Shown here: piece by piece, positions 1 through 8,955 of the stretch | Layout of the letters: the number at the start of each line of letters is the position of its first letter | Position numbering within the stretch: the first letter of the stretch is position 1 | Source of the DNA: RYN-230 sp963837515 | GTDB lineage: Bacteria > Actinomycetota > Actinomycetes > Streptosporangiales > Streptosporangiaceae | DNA length: 64,000 bases | Assembly (NCBI GenBank): GCA_963837515.1 | Contig: CAWINT010000011.1 | Coordinates: forward strand, 62,001-126,000 | Direction of reading: 5' to 3' | Program-made: the position numbers and the translations under genes | The notes under the pieces: generated by a model | The model's input: the letters and a program-made list of their open reading frames with translations, nothing else | Told to the model about the DNA's origin: nothing | Databases searched by the model: none

Positions 1-93
1 CGCCGCGCTACAGCGGCAATCAGCTGAGCCCGGGCACAGGTACGGCCCGCACCCCCAGGGCTCCGGCGTGTTCCGTGATTGTCCGTTGGTGTC

Positions 94-1338
94 CTAATCG
101 AGGCCGTGGAGGCGGAGGGCTTCGGCGGGGGTTGTATGGTCGCGGCGGCCTTCAGGAACGTGCAGGTAGCCGGCGTCTTTGATCGCGGCGATGATGGCGG
201 CGCGGATGGTCGCCAGGTTCGCCGGGCCGCTGCCGGTGCGGCTGGCTGAGCTGTCCTCGCCGAGGCTCACGTCTCTGATGTGGTGATGTGCCTCAATCGT
301 CCAGTGCTCGCGGGCGAGCCGGGCGAGGTCGCGGGCGGTGGCCAGGGCGCTGGTCAGGCTGGTGATGGCGTAGACGGTCTCGCGGGAGATCTTCCCGGTG
401 GCGGTGTCCTGCCGCCACCGGGTGATCTTGATGGCCTGGCGGGCGAACGGGAAGCCCAGGCCCCTGACATGCGCGGTCTTGAGGGTGCGGGTCTCCGCGC
501 GGCCGTGCCCGGTCTCATGGGCCAGGTCGCCGGCCGGGACCTGCCGCCAGGGCAGCGCCTTAACGCGGGCATGCAACAGCGGCTGGTTAGCCTTGACCAC
601 CGCGATGTACTGCGCTTTCTTCTCCCCGGCCAGCCACTCCAGGTTCGCCCGCACCGTATGCAGAGCATCGAAGGTCACCACGGCGCCAGCCAGGTCCAGA
701 GGGGCCAGGAGCTCAGCGAAATGGCTGGTCTCGTTGTGCTTGACGTCCACCTCCAGGTGGTCCAGGAGCCGCCCGCCGTGCTCGGCGACGCCGAGCAGGT
801 GCACCCGGGTCCCGTCGCCGCGGCGGGCCCCGCGGGAGGTCTTGCCATCCACCGCCACGGCCCGTAACCCGCCGCGGGCTGCTGCTTTCACCTCCTGGGC
901 GGTGCGCCGGGCCCGGTAATCCCGCACCCCAGCCGAAGGCGGCCCGCCAGATTTCCGGCGCCGGCGGCGGCGCGGGCCGAGCAGGGCCCGGGTCAGGGCC
1001 CGCGGGTCCAGCTTGTCCAGCACCACCCGGATCGTCTTCTCATCCGGTGCCCGGTACCGGCCGGCCACCGGATCCCACGGGGCACGCAGCCGGGCCAGAT
1101 CCGTCTGGCTGGCCCGCTTCGTCCACTGCCCGACCGCGGTCAGCCGGTCATTCCCGGCGGCGGTGAACGCGCACACCGCGACCGCGATCAGGCAGGCCAG
1201 CGGGTAAATCCGCCCCTGCGGGGACCGCGGGTCCGGCAGCGCCTCCAGCCGCTGCCACGCACCAGCCGCCAGACCCTGCCCGCCGGGACCGGACTCGACC
1301 ACGCGCGCCCCGGCGCGCGACAATGCCACAGCGGGCAC
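94..1338 (-). CDS. ISAs1-family transposase
   Basis: A 414-residue DDE transposase of the ISAs1 type, which catalyses cut-and-paste or copy movement of its own insertion sequence. An N-terminal DDE_Tnp_1-associated region (about residues 25-115) precedes the catalytic core. Candidate acidic residues are Asp164 in AVDGKTSRG, Asp224 in VVTFDALHT and Glu349 in the HWTIEAHHHIRD segment, followed by the family-typical LGEDSS. The GTG start has a GAGG ribosome-binding site. I could not identify convincing terminal inverted repeats or a target duplication on either side, so the exact element limits are unknown. The ORF is full length and looks intact. Confidence 0.88.
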   Translation of the reverse strand: MPAVALSRAGARVVESGPGGQGLAAGAWQRLEALPDPRSPQGRIYPLACLIAVAVCAFTAAGNDRLTAVGQWTKRASQTDLARLRAPWDPVAGRYRAPDEKTIRVVLDKLDPRALTRALLGPRRRRRRKSGGPPSAGVRDYRARRTAQEVKAAARGGLRAVAVDGKTSRGARRGDGTRVHLLGVAEHGGRLLDHLEVDVKHNETSHFAELLAPLDLAGAVVTFDALHTVRANLEWLAGEKKAQYIAVVKANQPLLHARVKALPWRQVPAGDLAHETGHGRAETRTLKTAHVRGLGFPFARQAIKITRWRQDTATGKISRETVYAITSLTSALATARDLARLAREHWTIEAHHHIRDVSLGEDSSASRTGSGPANLATIRAAIIAAIKDAGYLHVPEGRRDHTTPAEALRLHGLD

Positions 1339-1730
1339 GCTGCACCTCGTTCACGTAGACCTCAGAGACCTACATGATCACCGTGGCGTGCCCGCACCCA
1401 CAAACCGCGCTACCGCCTCATCCGCCCGTACCGGGTCAAACCCTCATAAGTCGGGAACACGCGGAGCCGCCCGCACCCCACGCCGACTATCGTCTCACCG
1501 TCCCCGGGCGCCCAGGTTTCCTTCAGGTATTGCTCAGTTTGCGTTACGGGCATACGTTCGGTGCGCACGCTCGGGCCGCCGCGGCTGGCGCCTGTATAGC
1601 CGGCCGCGCTGGAAGAGGGGAGGAGCGCCGCCCCGCTAGTAAGGTGCGACGGCGGTCCTTGGCAAAGTCGCGTGTGCCGCCGCCGCGGGTTTACGCCTGT
1701 ATCAGGCTCTTATCGCGGGAGGACGATCAC
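1339..1730. other. intergenic, probable IS end and upstream region of the secreted BNR protein
   Basis: No supportable gene. The first part must contain the right end of the insertion sequence; the rest is the leader of the following secreted protein. An open frame runs through the whole interval into that gene but has no signal-peptide or domain character and lacks a ribosome-binding site, so I treat it as non-coding. Confidence 0.5.
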
Positions 1731-3659
1731 GTGAAATCTCGAATGGTTCTCGCCCTGACAGCCGGCCTTGGCATCACGCTCGCCGTGGCGCTCGGTCTCG
1801 CGCCATCCGGCTTAAGGACACAGCGCGCGGACGCCGCCATCACCGGCCTGTCCGTGCACGGGCTGAACCACATCCAGCAGGTGCACTTGTCCGGCTTCGC
1901 GTCGTTCGAGGCCGACATCGGCATGCCAGCTAAGGCACCCGCAGCCCGGGCAGGCGCCCGGATGAGCAACGCGGGGGTCGGCCTGTGCCCGCGTAACTTC
2001 GGGTCCAACGTCCTGGTCAACCAGAACTGCCTGAATGTCACCGATCCTGACCTGCAAGGCCGCGGCCAGGCGCAGAACGAGACCGCCATCGCCCAGAACC
2101 CGCTGAACCCCCGCCAGCTGGTGGCCGGGTTCAACGACTACCGGCGCGGGGATGGCACCTGCGGCACCGCGTTCAGTCGCAACGGCGGGGCGAGCTGGAC
2201 CGACAGCACCATGCCCAACGGGTTCACCCGCGGCACCGCCTTCGGTGGCGTGGCCCGGCAGTACTGGCAGGCCAGCGGTGACCCGTCGGTGGCCTGGGAC
2301 AGCCGCGGCAACGCCTACTACGCATGCCAGGTTTTCATGCGCGGGCCGGGCACGACCAACAACCCGGACCAGTCCAGTGCAATCTATGTGTTCCGCTCCA
2401 CCGGCGACGCCGGCGCGTCCTGGAACTTCACCGGCCATCCCGCGATCGAAACCTTCGACACGACCGGCGCAACGCTGAACGACAAGCCCTACATGGCGGT
2501 CGACAACAGCCCCAGCAGCCGGTTCCGGGACCGGATCTACGTGACCTGGACGTTCTTCGCGGCGGACGGCACCGGCTACATCTACGAAGTGCACTCAGAC
2601 AACTACGGGCAGACCTTCAGCAGCCCCGTGGTGGTCAGCACCACCAGTTCGCTGTGCAGCAACACCTTCGGCCTGCCGACCCCGCAAGGGGCCTGCAACG
2701 AGAACCAGTTCTCCGACCCGTTCACCGGCCCGGACGGCACGCTGTATGTCGCCTACGCCAACTTCAACAACTCCACCTCCAGCAGCAGCGACAACCACAA
2801 CCAGATGCTGCTGGCCCGCTCCACCGACGGCGGGCAGACCTTCAGCGCCCCGACCCTGGTGGGCAACTACAACGACCTGCCGGACTGCGCCACCTACCAG
2901 GGCGGCCAGGACGCCGGACGGGCCTGCGTCCCGGAGAAGGGCACCTCGCAGAACTCGGTGTTCCGGGCGACCAACTACCCCGCCGGCGCAGTGAACCCGG
3001 CCAGGCCCTCGCAGGTCGTCGTCACCTACGGCTCCTACATCAACCGTGACTCGAACGAGTCCAACGGGTGTGCGCCCGCTGGTTTCTCTTCCTTCGGAAC
3101 CAACCTGTACACCGGCGTCAAGACCGCCGGCGCCTGTAACAACAAGATCATCTTCAGCGTCTCCGGCAACGGCGGGAACACCTTCACCGGCACCACCGTC
3201 AATCAGCGCTTGATGCCCGTGGTCAACACGGCATCGCGGCAAAGGCGAACCGACCAGTGGTTCCAGTGGGCCGCGATGACGCCCAAGGGAACCCTGGTGA
3301 CCTCGTCCTACGACCGGCAGTACGGCTCGGCCGAATTCACCGGGAATATGGACGTGAGCATGTCCACCTCGAAGAACCTGTCCGCCTTCAAGGTGAGCCG
3401 GGCCACCTCCGCATCCATGCCGCCGCCGACGCAATTCCCCGACACCCAGGGCGGCAGCGAGTTCTTCGGCGACTACGCGGGCGTCGCGGCGGTGTCCGGC
3501 GCCCACCCACTGTGGTCGGACACCAGGAACCTGGACGCGTTCCTGTGCTCGGGCACGGCCGCACCAGGCGTGCCGCCCGCAGTGTGCACCGCGGCCGAGC
3601 CGAACGGGATCCTCGCCAACGACCAGCAGATCTACACCAGAACGATGCCGGCGCCCTAG
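1731..3659 (+). CDS. secreted sialidase-like BNR/Asp-box beta-propeller protein
   Basis: A 642-residue exported protein. The GTG start at 1731 is chosen because GGGAGGA lies 8-15 nt upstream and the next residues form a Sec signal peptide (VKSR, then a hydrophobic run ending near ADAAITG). At least five Asp-box-like motifs (SRNGGASWTD, SDNYGQTFSS, STDGGQTFSA, SGNGGNTFTG and a variant STGDAGASWNF) indicate a sialidase-type six-bladed propeller. The family includes exo-sialidases and many binding or structural proteins; the catalytic Arg triad and Tyr/Glu cannot be assigned here, so a glycosidase activity is only inferred. No cell-wall sorting signal or C-terminal membrane helix. A perfect hairpin terminator follows. 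Confidence 0.8.
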   Translation: MKSRMVLALTAGLGITLAVALGLAPSGLRTQRADAAITGLSVHGLNHIQQVHLSGFASFEADIGMPAKAPAARAGARMSNAGVGLCPRNFGSNVLVNQNCLNVTDPDLQGRGQAQNETAIAQNPLNPRQLVAGFNDYRRGDGTCGTAFSRNGGASWTDSTMPNGFTRGTAFGGVARQYWQASGDPSVAWDSRGNAYYACQVFMRGPGTTNNPDQSSAIYVFRSTGDAGASWNFTGHPAIETFDTTGATLNDKPYMAVDNSPSSRFRDRIYVTWTFFAADGTGYIYEVHSDNYGQTFSSPVVVSTTSSLCSNTFGLPTPQGACNENQFSDPFTGPDGTLYVAYANFNNSTSSSSDNHNQMLLARSTDGGQTFSAPTLVGNYNDLPDCATYQGGQDAGRACVPEKGTSQNSVFRATNYPAGAVNPARPSQVVVTYGSYINRDSNESNGCAPAGFSSFGTNLYTGVKTAGACNNKIIFSVSGNGGNTFTGTTVNQRLMPVVNTASRQRRTDQWFQWAAMTPKGTLVTSSYDRQYGSAEFTGNMDVSMSTSKNLSAFKVSRATSASMPPPTQFPDTQGGSEFFGDYAGVAAVSGAHPLWSDTRNLDAFLCSGTAAPGVPPAVCTAAEPNGILANDQQIYTRTMPAP

Positions 3660-3680
3660 CCGCATCGCGCCAAACCAACG

Positions 3681-3720
3681 GTCGGCCCGGCCGGGCCCGC
3701 ATGGGCCCGGCCGGGCCGAC
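3681..3720 (+). terminator. perfect 18-bp hairpin downstream of the BNR protein
   Basis: GTCGGCCCGGCCGGGCCC at 3681-3698 is exactly complementary to 3703-3720, with a four-base GCAT loop. It begins 21 bases after the stop codon. There is no U-tract, as is common for actinobacterial terminators. Confidence 0.75.
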
Positions 3721-4261
3721 GCCCGGCAGCGGGCCGAGCTCGCTGAGCAGACCTGGAGGCTGGTGCGACGGCGTGCCGATCACGGGCGGTAACCCATTGC
3801 TCGTAACTTGCACGATGTGATCGGCCATAACTTTGCCCGGGCCGCACCACCAGCCAGATCAAAAACGTGAGACGTTGGCCCCTCACGTATTCATTCCAGC
3901 CGCGCTCACCGGATCCGCCCGTCTGCGGGCTCCCCATGTTCCGAACTGGGTCATCTGCGCGCGCCCCCGTGATCCTCTGGCGTGTCAGCCACCCGAACCT
4001 ATTCGGCAGGAATGGCCGCGTGGCCGCCAGTTTCTGTGATCAGTTCAGCTCTGGCTCAACCGCGCGACCATTCATGGGTGTCCGCGCCGATCCTGTCTCA
4101 GATCGGCTCCCAAAACCGGACACTCAAAACCGGACACCGCCGCTCCCAAAAACAGACAATTCAGACGCACGTAAATCATCATGATCGAGAAACAGAGCTG
4201 GCAGGCCAGCCCGGCTGCTCAGGGTGGTGGCCATCCTCGCCTGGTTGGCCGGGCCTGCGCA
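3721..4261. other. intergenic region, no supportable gene
   Basis: Several short frames exist but none has a recognisable domain or ribosome-binding site. The stretch contains two close copies of AAAACCGGACAC (near 4113-4136) and lower GC than its surroundings. The right part is the readthrough tail of the broken permease on the other strand. Confidence 0.5.
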
Positions 4262-5037
4262 CGCGTCGCGCAGCCGGAGCAGCAGTCCGCCGGCCAGCAG
4301 CGCGGCGGCGGACCAGGCGGCTAGCACGCCGAGGCCGGCCCATGGGCCGATGGGCAGGGCGGAAAGACTGGTGGTGGCCTGGATGGCGAGCCCGGCGGTC
4401 ATCGGGCTGATCTGTTGCAGGTGTCGCTGCAATGCTGGGTCGCCGGCCGCGCTCGCGATGATCGGGAACAGGTACAGCAGGCCGAGGACCGTCCCGATGG
4501 CCACCGCGGCGTCCCGCGCGGCAGTGGCGACGCCGAGGCTTAGCAGCCCGATCAGGGCCAGGTAGAGGACCGATCCGGCGGCGGCGCGAAGCAGCGGCCC
4601 GTCGCTGAGGGAAAGCAGCGGGTAGCCGTGCTCCGGGCCGAGTCCGCGCCCGGGCAGGGTGAGCCGCCCGGCGAGCACGGAGGCCAGCACCGCAACGGCT
4701 CCTGCCACCAGCACCAGGCCGGTCAGGACGGCCGCCTTGGCGGCCAGCACCGTGATGCGGCGCGGCATGGCTGCAAGCGTCGTGCGGATCATGCCGGTGC
4801 GGTACTCGCTGCTCACCGCCAGCACTGCAAGGAGGGCGATGAGCGCTTGGCCGAGGTCGATCCCGGTGAGGCTGACCTTGGCGGGGTCCTGGCCGCAGCC
4901 CGCGTAGGGGCGCACCTCACCGCCGCCGATGCCGCAGCGCCGACGGCCACGGTCAGCGCGACGGCGGCGTGCAGCAGCCAGATCGTGCCCGGCGCGGTAC
5001 GCGCCTTGGTCCATTCCGCGTGCAGGGCCCGGCTCAT
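4262..5037 (-). pseudogene. ABC transporter permease, frameshifted and with its stop lost
   Basis: An ABC-2-type permease broken by one frameshift. The start (ATG at 5037) gives the typical N-terminus MSRALHAEWTK with a first membrane helix; after about residue 40 (near 4900-4918) homology continues in another frame, with the family-typical VSSEYRTGMIRTTLAAMPRR block and four to five further membrane helices. Homology ends around 4262 at LLLRLRD, but no stop follows and the frame runs on to 4124, suggesting decay at the 3' end too. The start overlaps the stop of the upstream permease (ATGA), so the two were translationally coupled. A sequencing indel could explain the first defect but not the lost stop. 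Confidence 0.7.
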
Positions 5038-6635
5038 GCGTCCCGCCGCCGCATCAGGAAGGCGGCGAGGCCCACGGCGAGCGCGGCGTAGCCGCAGAGG
5101 ATTGCCATGCCTGCCAACGGCGCCAGCGGGAAGTACCCGTTCGACGGTACGTACTGGGCCGCGTCAAAGGCCGGCAGCCGGGGATAGACCGGATTGGTCT
5201 GCTGGACGGCGAAGGCAGCGGCGGGCGTAACCCGCAGCAGCCATTGCTGGGCGCCGACGGACAGGACGCCGGGACTGGTGCCCAGGAGGTAGGGCAGCAC
5301 GATGACCACGATGCCAAAGCCGACCGCGACGGCGCTGCGCCGGGCCACGGCGCCGGCGGCCAGCGCGAGGACAGCGGCGAGGCGAGCAGCGCCGCAGTGC
5401 CGGCGATGACTTGCAGCGCGGCCAGGGCGCTCACCGGATCGATCGGGCTGCCGTTGGAGTGAAGCACACGCAGGCCGATCGGGATCGTGATGGCCGCAGC
5501 GGCCAGGCCGGCAGTGAAGGTGACGGCACCGATCACGATCGCCTTGGCGGCCAGGACCTGTCCGCGCCGAGGGCTGGCGGCGAAGGTGAGCCGGATCAGG
5601 CCCCCGCCGGTACTCGGCGGTCATGAACATGGTCCCCACCACGACCGCGGCGATCAGCCCAGCGAACGTGCCGACCAGAGCCGTTCCGGCGGACGCGCCG
5701 GGGTTGCTGACTGGCCCCGCGGGTGCGATATCGCCGCTTCCGGTCACGGTGATCGTTGCGTCGGCTTGGCGGAACGTCTCGGCTTGCCGGATCACCACGG
5801 CGTGGCTAGCCGCGATGATCTCGCCGGCCCACACGCTGCCTCGCCAGCTTCCGCGCAGGCTGACACGGTCAAAGACCCCGGTGGCTACGGTGGGGCCGCC
5901 CTGTGCGGTAGCCGCGCCGATTGACTGGGTGCTGAGCTGGGAGTTACCCGGCGAGGTGGCGAACATCCCCGCCTGGACCGTGAGCGGCAGCCCGGCCAGG
6001 GCGGCGGTGCCGACCTTGACCCAGTGCGTGCCGTCGGCCGAGTCGTACCCGGTGATCGTGTCGCCAGAGCGGGTCAGCCGGAGCCAGCGCGGTGACGCCG
6101 CCGAGACGCGGCCGGGCAGGCCGGGCGCGTCCTGGGTGTAGTCCCACTGCATTCGCACCCCGTAACCGCCGGTGACCATCATCGCCGCGTAGGCCGCCCC
6201 CTGCCGGGTGCCGTCGGTGATGATGATCCCGGCCTTGGCCCACGGCTGCACGCCGGGCACCATGCCGGCCATCGGGTTGTCCTGCTCACCTGGCGGCACT
6301 TGCCCGTTCGGGTTGTACCGGCCGGTCAGCGACGTTACCCGGACGGTGATGCTGCCGTTTCCCGCGAGCGGCCGGTGCACGAAGTAGAAGTTGTCGGTAA
6401 CGAACTCCCCGCCCGGCCCTACCGGAGGAGACGGGCAGACCAGGGCCACGGGATGCTGCGGGCCCTGGATGAGGCAGTGGCTGCCCGACGCGCTGAACCA
6501 GCCGAGGAACACGATGGCCACCAGGCCGACGACGATGGCGATGACCCAGCCGCGCACGGTGGTGAACTTGGTCCACTCGGCGTGCAGCAGGTGCGTGAAC
6601 CCGGCCCGGTCCGCCGCCGCACTGGGGGTGGTCAT
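5034..6635 (-). pseudogene. ABC transporter permease with extracellular DUF1349/LamG-like insert, two compensating frameshifts
   Basis: An exporter permease in which a beta-sandwich domain (about residues 65-265, with blocks KAGIIITDGTRQ, WLRLTRSGDTITGYDSADG and VKVGTAALAG typical of DUF1349/laminin-G-like domains) sits between the first and second membrane helices, so it would face outside. The conserved FMTAEYRRG block is followed by a frame change at a five-C run (5601-5605); the permease sequence continues in the other frame (MIGAVTFTAGLAAAAI) and returns near 5375. The last helices and MRRRDA end are intact. The ATG overlaps the ATPase stop (ATGA). The pair of compensating shifts near G/C runs could be sequencing error. 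Confidence 0.7.
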
Positions 6636-7024
6636 TGGACCGCCTCCGCACCGGGGGCGGTGCGGAACTCCACCGCGTCGCTGGTGAGCGCCAAGTATGC
6701 CTCTTCCAGGCTGGCCTGGTGCGGGGACATCTCGGTGAACGGGATGCAGTTCGCGGCCAGGGCAGCCCCGATCCGTTCGGCTGAAATGGCATTGACGGTG
6801 ACCACGTCGGGTCCGGTGGCCGCGACCTGAGCCCCGGCGGACCTCAGCACATCCATGGCCTGCGCGGGGGCGGTGGTGCGGACCGTCACCCGGTCGCTGG
6901 ACGCGGCCGCGATCAGGTTGGCCACGCTGGTGTCGGCGATGACCTTGCCGCGGCCGACCACCACCAGGTAGCCGGCGGTATCTTGCATTTCGCTCATCAG
7001 GTGGCTGGAGACCAGCCCGACGGC
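6632..7024 (-). pseudogene. ABC transporter ATP-binding protein, C-terminal remnant
   Basis: About 130 residues matching the end of an export ATPase: the H-loop block VSSHLMSEM followed by VVVGRGKVIAD and the C-terminal regulatory region ending in LTSDAVEFRTA. The Walker A, signature and Walker B parts are absent; the sequence upstream of about 7024 has no similarity to the family. With no nucleotide-binding core it cannot power transport, so the whole ATPase-permease-permease operon is most likely dead. The stop overlaps the next permease start (ATGA), showing the original operon order. Confidence 0.75.
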
Positions 7025-7208
7025 TCGCCGTGGTAGCGGTGTCTGGCAACCGCCGGGCGGGAACCGACGGCGGCCCCGCGTGCATACGGTCTCGGATATC
7101 TTCGTGCTCCTGAGAGCTGGGCGGACGGTCCCGGAAGCCGTCAAGAATGAGCGTTGCCGTTGATCATCGACCCGTGGCCAGATAAATAGGCCGGGGCAGC
7201 CGGCGACT

Positions 7209-7766
7209 TCAGCTCGTCCGAAGGGCGGTCACCGAACCTACCAGGCCGTCTCGCTGCAGTTCGCCGAGCACATCATCAATCGTCACCGGGTGCCTCGTGC
7301 GGGAGTCCACGATCTGCCGGAGGCAGGCCCAGGCAGCTTGCCGGTCGATATCTATCTGGTCGCGGACGAAGCTGTCCGGGGACTTCGCCTTGAGATCCCA
7401 AGGAGCCAGTCGCTCCGCCGGAAAGTCCCGCAGATTCTTGGTGACGATGATCTGGCCCTTCGCCCTGATCGCGGCGGCCAAGACATGACGGTCGTTAGGG
7501 TCGGGAAGGTCCAGGGCTGCGATGAGAGGCTCGTAGCCGGACACGAGGCAGTCGCGCACCGCTGCGTTCATCAGCTGGCGCAAGCGGTCGGTCTTCTCGG
7601 CGGTGATGTCCGGCATGTTCTTCCGCAGGTTGTCGGTTACCTCATCCAGGATCTTCTCGGTGCACTTTGCCTGCACCAAGTGCGGAAGCTGGGCGATGCG
7701 GATCAGCAGATCGCGCAGCGAGTTGGGGTAGAGGACGTCAGCGTCATACACCGCGATGAAGGGCAT
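7209..7766 (-). CDS. PIN-domain protein (putative toxin ribonuclease)
   Basis: A 185-residue PIN-superfamily protein of the PIN_3/COG1848 kind. Conserved acidic residues are visible: Asp8/Asp10 in VYDADVLYP, the ALDLPDPNDRHVLAAA block in the middle and the VTKNLRDFP block after it. Such proteins are Mg-dependent RNases, usually the toxin of a VapBC-type pair. Two starts are possible (ATG at 7766 or 7784); I chose the one directly preceding the conserved strand. No antitoxin can be seen: upstream on this strand lies antisense of the relaxase remnant. A longer upstream frame to 8171 is antisense to that remnant and is not coding. It may be an orphan, or cargo of the decayed conjugative element. 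Confidence 0.72.
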   Translation of the reverse strand: MPFIAVYDADVLYPNSLRDLLIRIAQLPHLVQAKCTEKILDEVTDNLRKNMPDITAEKTDRLRQLMNAAVRDCLVSGYEPLIAALDLPDPNDRHVLAAAIRAKGQIIVTKNLRDFPAERLAPWDLKAKSPDSFVRDQIDIDRQAAWACLRQIVDSRTRHPVTIDDVLGELQRDGLVGSVTALRTS

Positions 7767-7780
7767 AGTCAGTGCCGTCA

Positions 7781-8500
7781 GCATGGCCGCCGCCGGAGCG
7801 GCCAGCGAGGAGGAGTTCCTCGACCGCCTGCGCCAGGCGGGAGTGCTGATCCGCACCCGGATCAGCACCCGTGATCCGGGACGGGTCACCGGATACACCG
7901 TCGCGCTGGACGGTGACACGGCCCGCACCGGCGTGCCAGTGTGGTTTGGTGGCGGAAAGCTCGCCGCCGACCTGACTCTGCCCAAACTCCGCTGCCGCTG
8001 GGGTACCGGCCGCGCCGCGGGATAGACCTCACCGCGGCCGAGCGCAATGCGATCTGGCAGCATGCCGCCCGGACTGCCCAGAATGCTCGCCATCAGATCC
8101 GTGCGGCCGCGTCGGCCGGGGATCTCGGTTCGGTTGCCGACGCGGCGTGGGCGGCGTCCGACACGCTGCACTCCGCGGCCGCCGTCCTGGGCAGCCGGGT
8201 CGTCCGCCAGGCCGCCGACAGCTACGCGCGGGCGGCCTGGATTCCATACGCACGGATGCCCAGACCCACCCCGGCAGGTAACAGCCTGCGCCAGGCCGCC
8301 CGGCTGCTTTCCCGCGCCGCGCAGGTCAACCCCACTGCCGCCCAGGCCGACCTGATCGTTCGGCTGGCGGCCCTGGCTGAGGCCGTCATCGAGCTACGCC
8401 AGGCACAGCGGCACGCCGCCCAGGCTGCCGCCGCCCGCCGAGCGGCCGAACACCTGCACGCCGAGGGCAGGCGCCTGGGTCGGCGCACGGAGTCCCGGGC
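7781..8500 (+). pseudogene. relaxase/mobilization nuclease, C-terminal remnant
   Basis: Two adjoining frames together match the C-terminal third of relaxases carried by actinomycete integrative conjugative elements: first EEEFLDRLRQAGVLIR and GGKLAADLTLPKL, then after a frameshift near 7990-8015 LTAAERNAIWQHAARTA and PTPAGNSLRQAARLL, ending with an Ala/Arg-rich coiled coil. The N-terminal nuclease with its HUH metal site is missing, and the fragment begins abruptly beside the PIN gene. Similarity stops at about 8500, where integrase sequence starts. Non-functional. Confidence 0.78.
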
Positions 8501-8508
8501 CGCCAGGT

Positions 8509-8724
8509 CCAGAGAACTGGACGCCGCGGGAGCTGCCCCACTCGTCCGTGTCGATCATGAGTGACAACGGCGTCCCCATCGAGACCATCGCTGATCTCGT
8601 CGGGCATGCCAGCACGGCGGTCACCGAGGAGGTCTACCGGTACCAGCTCAAGCCGGTGATCACCAAGGGCGCCGAGACCATGAACACCATCTTCACCCAG
8701 CACAGCCAAGCCAAGTCCGCGTGA
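8509..8724 (+). pseudogene. tyrosine recombinase (integrase), C-terminal remnant
   Basis: About 71 residues matching the extreme C-terminus of phage/AICE integrases: PENWTPRELPHSSVS (box II Arg-x-x-His region, with the expected HS), then GVPIETIADLVGHAST and the VYRYQLKPV block containing the nucleophile Tyr. The core-binding domain and first catalytic Arg are gone. The reading frame is joined to the relaxase tail at about 8500, which implies an internal deletion removed everything between. It ends about 100 bases from the 3' end of tRNA-Pro, the expected position of an integrase at its attachment site. Confidence 0.8.
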
Positions 8725-8770
8725 GGCAGTGGCTCCCCGTTTGGCTCCCGAAGACCCATCTAAGATCGAA

Positions 8771-8803
8771 AAGGGACCCCGGAGCAGTGCTCCGAAATCC
8801 CTG
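8771..8803 (-). terminator. rho-independent-like terminator after tRNA-Pro
   Basis: Read on the minus strand, a stem built on GGAGC/GCTCC, extended by an outer GGGA/TCCC pairing, is followed by CCCTTTT. It lies 20 bases beyond the tRNA 3' end, in the orientation expected for that transcript. Confidence 0.6.
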
Positions 8804-8822
8804 ATGACCTGCTAAGACCTTC

Positions 8823-8899
8823 TGGTCGGGGTGGCCGGATTTGAACCGGCGGCCTCTTCGTCCCGAACGAAGCGCGCTGCCAAGCTGCGCCACACCCCG
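8823..8899 (-). tRNA. tRNA-Pro (anticodon CGG)
   Basis: A complete cloverleaf: acceptor stem CGGGGTG paired with CACCCCG, anticodon stem CTTCG/CGAAG around the loop TTCGGGA (anticodon CGG, reading CCG), and T-arm GCCGGTTCAAATCCGGC. The 3' CCA is encoded (discriminator A at 8826). The 3' end faces the integrase remnant, so this gene was the attachment target of the decayed element, as for pSAM2-type elements that use tRNA-Pro genes. Confidence 0.96.
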
Positions 8900-8955
8900 G
8901 TGGCCGTTCGGGGGCGAGCCCCCAGGGCCGACCGAACCCTGAAACCTCCGGCAGT

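Noticed and set aside
1..93. Left end of the ISAs1-like element
   Set aside because: I searched for an inverted copy of the right flank and found only a weak GGTACGG match, not enough to call terminal repeats.
1374..1730. N-terminal extension of the BNR protein
   Set aside because: The extension would bury the signal peptide; the ribosome-binding site supports GTG 1731.
3833..4184. Small ORFs in the 3.7-4.2 kb gap
   Set aside because: No ribosome-binding site, no domain, and overlapping frames of equal quality.
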